From Adiantum capillus-veneris (taxonomy: Eukaryota > Streptophyta > Polypodiopsida > Polypodiales > Pteridaceae): 64,000 nt of DNA. The notes beneath the pieces were generated by a model. It did no database searches. It was given only the letters and a program-made list of their open reading frames with translations, and had not been told where the DNA came from. The stretch covers positions 96,412,912 to 96,476,911 of the forward strand of contig CM043963.1 of assembly GCA_014529385.2 (NCBI GenBank). The letters run 5' to 3'. Position numbers and translations under genes: made by a program. Of the stretch, positions 11,321-22,350 are shown piece after piece. Position 1 is the first letter of the stretch. Each line of letters opens with the position of its first letter.

Positions 11321-12167
11321 AGTTTTTTTTTGAAAAATTGGACTTTTAGTGCTTGTAAGTTTAAAAAAATATCAAAAAATACTTTTTTGATATGGATATA
11401 TGTTGGGGGGGGGGTTTTAAGTCAAAAATAAGTAAAAATAACTTTTTTTTTAAAAAGTCAAATTTTGGCTCTTAGTGATCCACGTTTTTTATGATGTGGC
11501 CACACCTCTTTACTCCCTTCACTTTCAAAAAGCTAGAGAGAGAAGGTGACCTCTTAGGTCCACATCCTACATGTGTCTAAAAAAAAGGCTAGAAAAGCCT
11601 ACTCAAAACTAGCTTCTTGAATGCCCTTGTCCCCTTAACCCTACACACCATTAGCCTTAATCCCTAAAAATTAGGATTCCTTACAAGGCCCATGCAAGGT
11701 TCATATTTCTCCTAATGTATATTTACAGTCATCAAATCTTGTCTGCTAATCTCTTCGTCTAGCCGCTTGCACCTGTAATTACTATGTCTCTATATATGGA
11801 AAATTGTAGGCATGCAATCTTCCCTACATATAATATGATTATCTCTCTTATATATGCATACTAATATCACCAACTAGCCTTTTCTATAGCCAAATGCAAC
11901 AAAAATCCTCATTTTCTCATGCATAATTAGCTTCATATGATTAATTATAATCAGTCACAACAGATTATTTATTATTATTATTATTATTTTCATTCACTAG
12001 CTCATAAAAATTTGTAATTTATTCAAACAAATTTTAAATTTCATGAGAGTAATGATAATCTTTTTGCATACATATTTTCAAACGAGATAAGTTACACTCC
12101 AGTAAACATGACTTATCTTAAATCTTGATAATCTCCGTAGGCGTGAATATTGCAGACCCGAGAATGC

Positions 12168-12187
12168 AACCTGGTTCTGATACCACT
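12168..12187 (-). other. tRNA-Met-type primer-binding-site candidate with adjacent LTR end
   Basis: On the minus strand the sequence TGGTATCAGAACCAGGTT follows GTAGCA with one base between. It resembles the initiator tRNA-Met primer site of plant LTR elements (TGGTATCAGAGC plus). Upstream on that strand (higher coordinates) TATAAATTAAATA near 12475 could be an LTR TATA box. No Gag is found downstream, and the far LTR end is not identified. Confidence 0.4.
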
Positions 12188-13218
12188 GCTACAGACGGAA
12201 ACCTAGCTGCCCTGCAAAATACTCAAAAATAGCACATAGCAAGACATAACGACTAAATCTACATACCTGCCAACTCGCATAGCACATAACCACGACAAAT
12301 GCAAACAGAGAGAGATAGAGAGCGGGAGAGAGCAAGATAGCACGTGCAGACGCACCTCCTACAGTGGAGTGCTACGCCAGTACGGCAAGAGAGAAGGGAG
12401 AAGACAAGAGAAGAAAAACACGGGCGTTGGGTGAAATCTCCCCCCGTGCAAGAGTGAGCATGTCCCTCTTGCACGTATTTAATTTATAGAAAAGTTCATG
12501 CTCAAAATTGAGTTACATCCAGTTCACACTTGGGCATAAAATAGTCATGGCTCATAAGGAGTTCAATGCAACAATTAATAGTTGTCTACATCTCAACTTA
12601 TAACTAAACCATAAATACTAAGGCTTGCCACAGAAAATACAATGGTGGAAGTTTTATTCCGAATAACTGCTATCGCCTTATTGTCCAGCACGTGTCAATC
12701 ACTGATCTGCTCACACAACACCCAACAAGTGATCATATTCCACAATTCAAATCAACATTGCAATGCTTCATCAAGATATCAAATATTTCACAAATATATC
12801 ATCAAAATATCAATTCCATTACATATATCATCGAAAGGATCTCACATTTGAGAATCCCCCAGCTCAATAAAACCTCATGCTATCAACCCTTTCACAAAAA
12901 CTTATGCAAATCTCATATAGTCAAGTCTCAGAAAGAACTATCCTCCAGACCAAGTCTCAAAAATGGCTGGGACTACCAAATAAAACTATGGCTCCACAAA
13001 GGCGTACAATGGAAGTATCCACAAGTAACGTACCATACAAGACAATGTGCTAAAGCAGGCGCCAAATGATGCATACCCACGGCAACTTCGAGGGACTTCC
13101 ATTGTTAGTGTATGAGTCTACTCCAGCTACGTGTACCTATGTGAATCACCTATACATGTCCCTGTCCCTGTAACCTGTAACCTATAATCCTGAAGCTAAA
13201 GGTACTCAAAAAAGATCC
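12188..13218. other. Possible LTR remnant, otherwise unassigned
   Basis: If the primer-site candidate at 12168-12187 is real, this stretch would contain its minus-oriented LTR. It holds a short GA run (12307-12330) and a small inverted repeat (GTGCAAGAGGGACATGCTCACTCTTGCAC as arms GTGCAAGAG and CTCTTGCAC). The open frame 12692-13069 has no motif I recognise. Confidence 0.3.
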
Positions 13219-13239
13219 TCCATGGGGGAGCCAAAATAA

Positions 13240-14275
13240 TGTGAGCGGGATGGAAACACACAAAACGCCTTTATAATCACTCGACACACACTCTTGGGAT
13301 GATACACACACGCACTATGGAGCACCACTCGGCTTACACAACCCACCTAGCCGAGACAGGGAACACACCGATGGAGTAAGAGGAGAGAGACTATCCATTT
13401 TCCCACTCAACACAGACATGCACACACACACACACATCCAAAAAATATGGATGCAATATGCCAGATACAATCACAAATTTGAACAGAGGCTTCGCTCATA
13501 GGAGAAACTTACACAGCCAAAACACTAAGAAAAAATGACAAATTTTGCATGGACAGCTCCATTGCATATGGAGGGGCCAAAAACCCCAGTTTGCAATATC
13601 AAAGCGCTCAAATCCTGAGCAGTTTATGGCCAAAATAGGCTACAAAAATAGCAAAAATTGAGTTGCGGTTGTTTCTCCTCTTCTCTCCACGTTTTTCTTG
13701 TCTTTTTCTCAGGTTTTGCAGTGTCCACATTTCACTTTATCCCTTGGGCACCTTTGGCCTTTTAGTTGACCTCAAACGAACCCCGAACAAGCCAAAAGCT
13801 GGCCACGTAGTGCATATTTGCTACCTTTTTGCATCATCCACACACCTGGCACTCAAGTTTTTCCAATAATGCATCCATCAACCACGTGAAGTGGCCCCCA
13901 CATGTAGTCCTCATGATGAAATTTCTGCATAATTATCCACGTTGTGTCCGTACTTATCCACGTGCAAGTATTGACCCCATTCGACCTCCTGACGCCACTA
14001 GATGTCATCTGACGCACCTTCTTACCTTATGTCGTCGGCCCGCAGATAGCTTCCCTGAGAAGTTTTACGTGCTACCAACTTCTCGTTATTATAGAAAAAA
14101 CACATTGGTACTGGTGATAGTGAAAATACATGCACTATGTACATGTTGTCTTGCATGTACACATGTGGGCCCCACGTAACCACCTAGCTCTGGAAAATGG
14201 GCAATTCTTTATTCAATGCACCATGCATGAGTATGTACATATGCACAATCACTTCTTCCAAAAAAACTCCTAACA
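13240..14275 (-). mobile_element. LTR candidate (1.04 kb, minus-oriented)
   Basis: In minus orientation the segment begins TGTTAGGAG at 14275 and ends TCACA at 13240, giving TG...CA ends and a plausible LTR length. It is followed by TTTTGGCTCCCCCATGGAGG, which resembles the primer-site region at 17967-17985. At its high end it interrupts the RT reading frame of element E5, so it appears inserted there. The partner LTR and target duplication were not found. Confidence 0.4.
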
Positions 14276-14280
14276 CTGTG

Positions 14281-15009
14281 TAGCGCTCATGTCCTACTAC
14301 CTCATTGAGAATTTCATCTTGGAAAGGGAGAGGAAAATGGTCCCTCTATGTGGCTACATTAAGGGTCTTGTAATCAGCACAAACCCTCCACTTACCATTC
14401 TTTTTTTGGTGTGACTACCACAGGAGAAACCCACTCTCAATCTTCAACAAGATAGATAAAACTTTCTTCTAACAAGGTCCTCAACTCGTTGAGCAAGGCC
14501 TCTTGTTACATTACTCCTAGCCATCTGAGCTTCTGCACTACAGGTTTACTTCCCTCCTTGAGCTTGATGTGATGTTGAACTACTGTAATGACAGTGATTT
14601 TATCATATTCATCAATGAACAATGTGGTAAAGTTACTTAGCATCAAAACATAACCGTCATGCTCCTTCCCACACAACTCACTAGAGAGCATTCGATGTAG
14701 CTCACTTGCTTCTACCAAAGGTTGTATAGCTGGTGGCTCCCCTTGGTTTGGTGATGATGCATCAAGTTGCTTCATTGTCTTAGGGTCCTTGACAATGATT
14801 CCCATTACCTCAATGCTATTGTCGATTTCTTCGTTCATTGTTGACTCCTCTGAAGTGGTTGAAGAGTCATTAGAAAACTCATCCTCGGAGGTTTCTAGAT
14901 CCATGTTGCATTGTTGACCTATCTTCATGTCATAAAGTATTGGCCTCCCTTTTGCATCCTTTGTCTGGATTATGCCCATGTACCAGTCTTTTTTTTCTTT
15001 CATATCCAT
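14281..15009 (-). pseudogene. Ty3 reverse transcriptase N-terminal part, element E5
   Basis: The frame 15009-14506 encodes a Glu/Ser-rich linker and then YVLMLSNFTTLFIDEYD and HHIKLKEGSKPVVQKL, the pre-RT strand typical of Tat-type elements. After a stop the same reading continues through NELRTLLEE, WVSPVVVTPKKNGKWR, ADYKTLN and RDHFPLPFQDEILNEV, which are RT blocks 1-3. It is cut at about 14276 by the LTR candidate and lacks the catalytic YxDD block. Stops and frame changes mark it as dead. Confidence 0.88.
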
Positions 15010-15012
15010 AAG

Positions 15013-15291
15013 CTAAGGCCTCCCTAGAATGATAGGAAAGCCCTCTCCTTTATGTGGCATGACAAAGATGTCCACATCCACATCGGTGTTGAAGGCCTTT
15101 ACCCTAACTGCATTCGCAATGCCAACACATTGAACTTTTACATTAGTTGCCATTTTGTCTTGGCATGGTGCCGGCCTACTCACTTCTAAGCCTAAATGGT
15201 GCATCATTTTTTTACTCATGACACATATTTGTGCGCCACCATTGATGTAGATATTGGAGATGTGATGCCCTTTGATGTAATCATCCATCAC
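15013..15291 (-). pseudogene. Retropepsin-like domain of element E5
   Basis: A 92-residue open frame shows the retropepsin fold signature: INGGAQICVMSKKMMHHLGLE at the active-site position, a middle region VKVQCVGIANAVRVKAF, and FPIILGRP at the C-terminal end. The catalytic Asp of D-x-G-A is Asn here, so the copy would be inactive. It lies between Gag and RT on the same strand, in the expected order. Confidence 0.85.
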
Positions 15292-15692
15292 TGGTAGTAT
15301 ATCCTCTAGGTTCCTCCTAGAGATAGCCCCAACTATCTTTGGCTTTGGTCATCTTGTGCTAAACATGTTTGTCCATTGTCTCCTCACCCTAGGTGCAAGG
15401 TGAAGTAGTTAACTAGGCCAAGTGATCTTTGGGCCCTCCATAGAGGCATCTTGAGCCAAATCATACGGTTTAGAACCTTCACCCAAAGAGAAATCTACAA
15501 TGTCAATTTTACGTCATGACTTGGACGTATTTTTGCTAGATTCCCCCTTTTATTTCTTTTGGAAAGATTCACCATGCCTAGTATGCTTTACCCCCATGGC
15601 ATCCACCCCTTCTACCTTGGTCTTACCTTTTGCAGCTCCTTTGATGTGTTCCTCCACTTTCACCTTTCTTTTACCTTCAAGGTTGGTAACAC

Positions 15693-16060
15693 TCACCACT
15701 TGGTTTGTTGGCTAGTTGTCGACGTAAGGGTGGAATGAGAGGCTTTTGTGGTTGTGGGTGTGGTTGAATCGGTGGTTGTAGAATTTGCAGTGGTGGTGCT
15801 TGTTGTGGTGCTCTGGGTGGTGGTGGTCTTGCTCTTGGTGGTGAAACTGGTTTTTCCTTGCTCCTCTATTGAAATTCTGCCTCCTTGGGAGTGGGCAATA
15901 ATACATACCGTGGCATTCTTCTCCACAATTTTAGCAATGGTATTCTTGGTTTTGTCTTTGTTATCCTCTCCCTTCATCTTGGTTGCGATTGTGTGCATGC
16001 CCTTGTTGCACCAAATGTAGTGATAGATTCTCAAGCTGGTTGGTTATTTGGTTGCGAAGG
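15693..16060 (-). pseudogene. Gag nucleocapsid-like region of element E5
   Basis: The minus strand contains a Cys/His cluster (NCGEECHGMYYCP in one frame, WCNKGMH in another) followed by a Gln/His/Thr-rich low-complexity tail. This agrees with a degraded zinc-knuckle part of Gag between the capsid part (16090-16681) and the protease. Competing frames show that the reading frame has slipped several times. Confidence 0.6.
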
Positions 16061-16089
16061 TCTTGGTGATCTTCATTTGGTTCTTACGG

Positions 16090-16681
16090 TTAATTCCTCT
16101 CGGTGGCTGTTGTAGGTTGTGCTAGAGGTGGGCGGGTCCTAACGGCTTCCTCTTCATTGGCATTCTTGGCTTGTAGTTGCAACTTCTTGTCTTTAAGGTG
16201 GGCCACTTCAACTGCTAGCTCATACATAGCAGGAAACCTTCCCTTCACCTTCTTTTTAAGAGTTGGCCATAACCCAGCCACAAACCGATCCTTCTTTAGG
16301 AAATCAAGTGCCCCCTCATCCTCTCTTAGTGATGCAACCCATTGCCCCCATAGATCTACAAACTTTGACTCATATAATGCATACTCTAGCATGCTACCTT
16401 GCTTCAACTCCATCAACAATTTCCATAGATTCTCTGATGTTGTGCCCTGTCCAAAACTCTTGACAAATGCTGCTCTTAATAAGTCACGCCATTCCTTGGT
16501 TTCTATGGCAATTCATTGTACATGATCTTGCCTCCACCTTCATTAGAAGTGGTAAGATGTACAAGTGCGAAGCATCATCATCTCTCCCAAAGATGACACA
16601 GACCATTTTTAAGTTGTCTACAAAGTCGGCAGCATTCTCAGCCACCTTACAAGTAAAGGTTGGAAATCCTACACTTGCCAT
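16090..16681 (-). pseudogene. Gag capsid part of element E5
   Basis: Two collinear frames (16681-16484 and 16419-16090) encode a Ty3 Gag domain: LKMVCVIFGRDDDASHLYI with the NAADFVDNLKM segment, then LKQGSMLEYALYESKFVDLWGQW, the DFLKKDRFVAGLWPTLKKKV block and a helical ELAVEVAHLKDKKLQL tail. A frameshift or stop cluster lies at 16420-16483. The start near 16681 precedes the domain. It would form the particle shell; this copy cannot. Confidence 0.8.
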
Positions 16682-16739
16682 TCTGAGAGTGACAAAATTA
16701 ACTCGACTTAGAAATCCTTTTTTTTTTTAGATTCAATAC

Positions 16740-17966
16740 ATGGGTGTTTGGTAGATGGAAAACATACTATACAAGGATGAAAATAACTACATAAAAAGAT
16801 ACTTTATGGTTAATCATTGGGAGGATAAAGGGTAGAGAAGATGTGTTTATCTCTTGTAGTAGTTCTCTGCCAAACATGGTTGTAATGAGTTGCTGGTGAA
16901 ACATCTTGCGGTCCAAGATTACTTTGATTGATTGAATTTTTTGTGGTGCATAAATTTGGTCCCTTGCAAAAGGTTGATGTGTTGGATCCATCACATGATA
17001 ATGCGGAAAGGCTCCCTCCTTTGTGGTGGAAGGTTATAGTCGGAGGTGTAGAGCTCTTGGTAATCAAGGTCAAATTTGTAGTACCACAGGATAAGGTTGT
17101 CTTCGTCTTCTAGCTCTAGAACTGCCCCTCTAGTAATCTCTTGGAAAAGCTTGAACTCTCTCTCTGAGCAACTTCACTTTCCTGCGAGCTAGAGTGCCAT
17201 CAAGTGCATACACAGGTGTGATGAGGTAGGTGGTGAGTCTTACCACTTGTATTAATCCAAATTGTATTGATACATAGCAAGCTGTAAAGTTGTCATCATA
17301 GCCTCAATCCACAAGTAACAACTTCACTTGGTAGACGACGTAGAATCCATGCTGATGTCTCTAGTTCCTCGCTCATGAGATGAGAGTGAGGTATAAAAAT
17401 ATGTTGAAAGATTTACCCTTTTGTTCTGAAGATGCGGTGATTGTTGGCGCTGGAACACCCTTGAATCTTTTGGTGCAAGGGAGAGGGAGGGACTACACAT
17501 TCGTAGTAGCTTCCTCAAGTCACAAAGACTTGTCGTGGGTGTAGGTGGAATAGGTGGCAAAGATGGGGGCGTAGGTGTAGAGAATCCTGGTGCTACTTGA
17601 AAGCCTACCAAAGTAAGAATGCATGTGCGGATGTCAAGGGAGAAAATGATGGCTTTTTCTTCACTTTGGGATGCACTCATGTCGGAGGTGTGGTTTCTGG
17701 CAACAATGTGAGCACGATGCGGCTTGCACCTTGCTTTTATGCTTGTGGGGATGATGAGAAATGTAAATAGTTTGAGTAGGGAAAGAGTATCTTACCACCT
17801 CTTCTATGCTAACAATACAACACCCTAGCAAGAGTGTCTTAATGACTTGCATCAAGCTTTCTTGAAGCTCCTCCTCTTTGGTGGTCCAGTTGGAGAATTC
17901 AAGAAGCCACTCATCCATGAAGAGAGGTAAACATGTCAGTCTTGTAAACTGAAGGTTTCAAGAGCC
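16740..17966. other. Leader of E5, no supported gene
   Basis: Between Gag and a primer-site-like sequence lie about 1.2 kb with open frames at 17324-17680 and 17661-17918 (minus) that show only Ser/Pro-rich or unrecognised sequence. I treat it as a leader in the element direction. Confidence 0.4.
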
Positions 17967-17985
17967 CTCCTCCATGGGTGCACCA
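17967..17985 (-). other. Primer-binding-site candidate of E5
   Basis: On the minus strand TGGTGCACCCATGGAGGAGG follows CTCTCATT, the layout of an LTR end (CA), a short spacer and a primer site. The first nine bases agree with the 3' end of tRNA-Gly, but the rest does not, so the assignment is weak. A similar CCATGGAGGA context occurs next to the LTR candidate at 13240. Confidence 0.35.
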
Positions 17986-17987
17986 AA

Positions 17988-19739
17988 TGAGAGGCGGATT
18001 TGTAGGATAGACCTGGTGGCCTAAATAGAAGGGCTAATGCATGAGGGCCTCATCATGAAAGGCAAACAATAGGGGCACCACCTAGCTTGGAATGCAGCTA
18101 GGACGCAATGACAATACTACACATCACACCACGCACCATGTCACACAGCTAAACATGTTATGAATTGTGGTACGAGGTGGCAGAGGACCAAGTGATAGAT
18201 AGTGAGAGTTGTGAATGTAAGTGCGTGGACTACTATTCACACAAGAGGTGGCAAACCCGCACATTGGTACATGAAAATCATAAGAACAAAACAACCATAA
18301 GGTGAAGAACCCGCACACCTCTACATACAAAGCAAAAGAAATAAACAACTATGTGACATACTCAAAAATCTAGCATAAATGAAAGAACGACATAACAAAA
18401 AGAGTTGATTTGTTGGGAAGAGATATAATGGATAGAGAGGGGAAAGAGAGGGAGGAGGAGGCCATGGGTGCCTTGTTGATGGGTGGAGATGATGTCAAGG
18501 AGTAGCATGAGGGTAACCTTCACTTTTGTTGAATGCTGAATCCTCCACTTTGAATTGCACCAAGTCGTGGCCGTTGATGATGATGGAGGTGGGATGTGTG
18601 TTGATGAGTAGGTTGTATGTGCATAACCTCCTTACCCTTGTGATGTGATGGCGTCTCCAAATGCCCTTTTACATAGACTCGCACTTCTAGCTATATTAGA
18701 TGTGAGGAGGCATGGTGCTTGCACCTCTAATAACTTAGAGTTTGTGTTGTGGTGAGAACATTGTGCGTTTTGGTGATAGTGTTGTGTGTAGGAAAAGAGG
18801 GTAGAATTTTCCTATATTTTAATTAGGACGTGACCTACACCATGTGATTGTGGGTCGGCCATGTCTGATGAAATGATGCTTGTGATAGAGGTCCATAGAG
18901 ATAAAATAGTAGGGGAAGAGAGAGATGGAGGAGAAAGGAGGGTAGAGGAATGGGGTTTTTACAAGGTATGCTAGTCGTAGCTAGCTTATTTGAGAGACGA
19001 GAGAGGGTTTTTTACAAGAGGTTTCCAAAGGTGGTTTGTTGTTGGAGAAGATAAATCCGCCACTTATAGCGGTAGTGGCTCTAACTTTGGCCAAGAATTT
19101 ATTTAATGTGGCTTTGTCTCTCTCATTTATGCCCTAGATTTCAAATCTAGGGTGAAAAATATACAACGATCTTGTGTAAACACACACAAAAGAGAGATTA
19201 TGAGGGGTATAGATGGAGTAAAAGATGATTACGAGGTTGATGTTGCCGTTTGAAATTGATAAACATAGGCATGGCCCACCTAATTGGTGCTTCCATAACT
19301 TGATGCTTTTGTCGGACAAGCCTCCCTTGCATCGTGTTGTTTGTAGTGGTTGTAGTTGAGTGCCTTTTTGGTTGTCATAGTGGTCATCACTTCATTGAAG
19401 CCGTTGGCGCGAAGTGCCTATTTGATTTTGTAAGAATGTGGTGGCCATGGTTGTACAAACCATGAGTGCCCTTTATTTTACTAATATAGTTATCAATTAT
19501 TTTGAAAGTGGAGCCCTTTGAGGAGAAAATAAAGGAGGAAGAAAAATGATTGCCAGTGGCTCCGCCGGTACTTGGGGACAAAGGCTCCTTACCATGCAAG
19601 ATTTTTTGCTTCGGTGAAAGCTTTTAGTGGAGATTTTGTTTATCTTGATTCTCAAGTGGTGATTCACACGCCCTGCGCGCTTGAGAATTTTTGAGAAGGG
19701 GGGTTTTCCATGGAGAGAGATGGGTTGATTTCAAAAGGT
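17988..19739. other. Unassigned; probably includes the minus-oriented LTR of E5
   Basis: TGAGAGGCGG at 17988 would be the LTR end next to the E5 primer site, but no opposite end or partner copy is recognised. No coding domain or RNA gene is visible in this 1.75 kb. Short frames on both strands lack motifs. Confidence 0.35.
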
Positions 19740-20123
19740 GGCCCTCAACATAAACAACTCACAATTGATTCTTTTGGAGTGAGCAATGCTTTAAGATCCC
19801 ACCTCAAATTCTACTTACCGTACTCCTAGGTGCTATTGCAATGGGGTTATGGAAAGAGTCCCCAAATACTTTTTTTCTTTTTGTTTGTGGTATTATGAGC
19901 GTTGATCTTAAGACTTGTCTCCTCCCTCAATCATTCTCAAAATCCTAATCTAATCCTACAATCCTACGGTACAATCTACTTCCAAACTACCTCTACACAG
20001 CAAAACACGACAATCTTAAGCTATGCACTTTTAAAGAGAAAGTTTTAACTCTAGGTGATCTTAAAGAAAGTTAAAGTAAAACTACACAAGATGCTCTTGT
20101 TTTTTCTAGTTTAGGTCTAGTCG
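19740..20123 (-). other. 5' leader fragment of element E2
   Basis: Reverse-complemented, this stretch matches the E4 leader at about 58455-58850 in order: the CTAAACTAG start, ATTAGATTAGGATTTTGAGA, CCCCATTGCA..TAG, AGGTGGGAT, GAGCAATG and CAAAAGAATCAATTGTGAG. The similarity stops at about 19740, so the element body has been lost or never existed here. Confidence 0.8.
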
Positions 20124-20141
20124 TCCCGGGTAGCGGTGCCA
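20124..20141 (-). other. tRNA-Asp primer-binding site of E2 (diverged)
   Basis: The plus strand TCCCGGGTAGCGGTGCCA agrees at 14 of 18 positions with the 3' end of plant tRNA-Asp(GUC). It lies two bases from the LTR end, as in E1 and E4. Confidence 0.75.
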
Positions 20142-20143
20142 AA

Positions 20144-21053
20144 TGTGGGATGGGTTTCTAGCCTCACTCCTATCTTATTGCAGACATAGCAAGAACCACG
20201 AACATAATTGTCAATCCATGGGACGAAGCTGACCTGTCTAGTGCATAGAGGCTACAAGAGGGTGTCAATCTCTTGGAAAACAATAGACAACTCGCATCTA
20301 ACACAAGCTACACTCAAATGACCAAAGGCACCAAAAGCTATTTGGCTAATTGGCAAACAAATCATAACCATTACAACATCAATTACATCCAAATGCCATC
20401 AAACTTCTAGGACATGTATATTATACCTAAGCACACATGCTTATGGGCTCAAATATCACTTTTGATGAAGTGAAAAAATCATGATAATCAACAACAATGA
20501 GTTTTTGACCTAGTCGTTTTCGACCCTGAATGCATCTAAATGCTTAGCAATGATGCCCCAATACCCCGCCTATGCTTACTTTGTGATTTCCTAGCTTAAA
20601 CTCCTACTTACAATGGAATTAGGCTACGGGTTGAAGACCCCAAAATCTACGGTTTACCATGCAATGTTTACGTCAATGCGTAGAGCTCTTACCTGCGGTT
20701 GCAACACGACAAACGGCACTGCAATGTGACAACCGAAAAAGGATTCAAATGCATGAGAAGGAGGAAAGTGAGCACTCTTAGCTCACACTGTGTTTCTATT
20801 ATCCAAAACTAGAAAAAAACTTACAAAAATTGGCTTTTATACCTTAGCCAGGGTTTCTTTGGTCAAAAACTAATAATCTGGGAGCTCTAACTAAGGATAA
20901 GTTGATAAAGTTTGGAAGCTTATAGCCTCGGCTCATTGATTACAATATCCATCTGGAAAATAGGAGTTACAATATTCTCGATTTATCAAAAGATTAAGTG
21001 TTTTTACAATAAAAACTCTCGAAAATGTTACATGGATTAGCTTATTGCTAATA
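20144..21053 (-). mobile_element. LTR of element E2 (minus-oriented, E4 family)
   Basis: The 910-bp segment aligns as a reverse complement to the 920-bp E4 LTR (57514-58433). Matching blocks include the ends (GCTAATA against TGTTAGC, and TGTGGGA), the CAAGAATCACGAA..ATAATTGTC block, TGCAATAAGATAGGAGTAAG and the region around a TATA box (minus TATAAAAG at 20834-20841). The many differences indicate age. It is a 5' LTR by orientation, since the PBS follows it at lower coordinates. Confidence 0.85.
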
Positions 21054-21076
21054 GCGCACTTGTAATCATGTTAATA

Positions 21077-21243
21077 TATAACTTGAGTTCGAAAGGAGGG
21101 GTTTTAAAATGCAAAAATTTTAGGCAATTTAATAGAGATACATTAAAATAAGGGGGGTTGTATAACTTGAGTTCGAAAGGAGGGGTTTTTAAATGCAAAA
21201 ATGTTAGGCAATTTAATAGAGATACATTAAAATAAGGGGTTTT
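21077..21243. repeat. 84-bp tandem duplication
   Basis: Two adjacent copies (21077-21160 and 21161-21243) begin TATAACTTGAGTTCGAAAGG and share almost all bases, ending ACATTAAAATAAGGGG. A third partial copy of the AAATAAGGGG end follows at about 21272. Confidence 0.9.
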
Positions 21244-21378
21244 TATATTCAATTTTGGGAAAAAATCCTAAAATAAGGGGTCATTTTATTCATTCAAACA
21301 TGTTAAAAGAAGGGGGGTTTTTAATACCCCGTTGACTGACGTTATATAGGGTGGTACTGGATGGTGAAACCCTCGAGA

Positions 21379-21620
21379 AAGAGTTTTTTATATGAATGTA
21401 CGATCAAAAAATTTAAAAAGGCAATTATGTCTTGACTTACACTTTAAAACAAAATGCTAAGAAACTTAAAAAGTGAGGGATAGGACCCTTTCTGATCAAG
21501 GATTTATCACCAAGTGGGGTCGTCAAGCTTGCTACAGTGGATGGTGAAGAAATGTGCAACTGGATTAGTGGACGTTAACTAAAAAATTTCATCTACCACT
21601 AACCCCGAGTATGCTTCTTA
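21379..21620 (+). pseudogene. Integrase C-terminal fragment of element E3
   Basis: The plus strand encodes remnants of KEFF, GNYV, TYTLKQNAKKLKK, GP-LIKDLSPSGVVKLATVDGEEM and NWISGR, matching residues about 283-350 of the E1 integrase ORF in order. Stops and frame changes are frequent. This is the left flank of the element into which E1 inserted. Confidence 0.82.
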
Positions 21621-21678
21621 GAATCCACAAGGAAAAGAAATGGACCCATAAAAAGAAGCACATTGTTGTAGAAGAACA

Positions 21679-21792
21679 AGCAGAGGCCAATGAAGGAATA
21701 GCAAAACGGAGGCTTCTTAACAATGACTACAACATGTGCAGAGGCCAATGAAGGAATAGCAAAATGGAGGCTTCTTTGACAATGACTACAGC
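21679..21792. repeat. 57-bp tandem duplication in E3
   Basis: Two adjacent copies of a segment beginning GCAGAGGCCAATGAAGGAAT lie between the integrase C-terminus and the second protease domain. They correspond to the Glu/Lys-rich linker of E1 (EAQAEAKERMEKRRLL). Confidence 0.85.
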
Positions 21793-21799
21793 ATGGGCC

Positions 21800-22200
21800 T
21801 CCCCTGAAGATCAATTCCATTAAAGTAACAGACTTTGAAATAGAGAACATTCATGATCCCGCAATTGTTGTCAAATTAGGACGCAATCAAGTGGAGGCGA
21901 TGGCAATGCTTGATTCAGGTGCTCAAGGTAACCTGATCTACTATAGACTTTACAAGCAACTACAACTCGACAATCAATTACATGAGACACATCAAATTCT
22001 CTACAGTTATTTAGAGAATTTGATCAAGGTTATGGGTTGGACAGTGCTCCTGGTGCAAGTTAGTCAATATGTTTATCCACATAGATTTTATGTGGTAGAA
22101 GATAAACACACATAACATGCTTTATTGATCGGGCAACCTTGGTAGAGAAGGTTTACTGTACACCTTGATTGGAGCTACAATATAGTTATCATTTAATCTG
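21800..22200 (+). pseudogene. Second retropepsin-like domain of E3, downstream of integrase
   Basis: The plus strand reads LKINSIKVTDFE, VVKLGRNQVEAMAMLDSGAQGNLI, a YKQLQLD helix, VMGWTVLLVQVSQYVYPHRFYVVED and HALLIGQPW. This matches residues about 407-520 of the E1 integrase ORF (DSGAQ, YVYPHMFYVVED, LLLGQPW). The catalytic D-S-G and the LLIGQPW end are intact although the surrounding residues have diverged widely. In-frame stops follow the YVVED block and the W of QPW. The domain follows the integrase C-terminus, as in E1. About 150 bp downstream E1 interrupts the sequence at 22351. Confidence 0.85.
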
Positions 22201-22350
22201 CTTCAGGAAAACAACATTTTGCTATAGTAGCTATAGACAAACCATCAGTAATGCACTCAACGGATAAAGGTAAGCAACCCTTACAAACGATCATTGTCCA
22301 ACAATGGATTCTAAAGAGACAAACAACGCAAGAAAATCAAGTTAGTATGG

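Larger units (their letters stand above)
5728..11717. mobile_element. Possible 6-kb non-autonomous element with inverted ends
   Basis: The sequence starting at 5728 (CATTAGGAAAAATATGAACC) recurs as its reverse complement ending at 11717 with one mismatch in 20. The similarity extends inward in patches, for example GGGATTAAGGTTAAT near 5768 against GGGATTAAGGCTAAT on the other strand near 11655. No transposase-like frame is visible between the ends, so it would be non-autonomous. I could not find a convincing target-site duplication (left flank TTTACTTT, right flank TATATTTA). The ends could instead belong to two separate related repeats in inverse orientation. Confidence 0.4.

Noticed and set aside
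11041-11349. 102-residue Glu/Arg/Gly open frame
   Set aside because: Produced by the purine-rich tract. No start context, domain or conservation is visible.
15748-16020. Val-rich membrane-like open frame on the plus strand
   Set aside because: It is antisense to the Thr/His-rich nucleocapsid tail of the E5 Gag.
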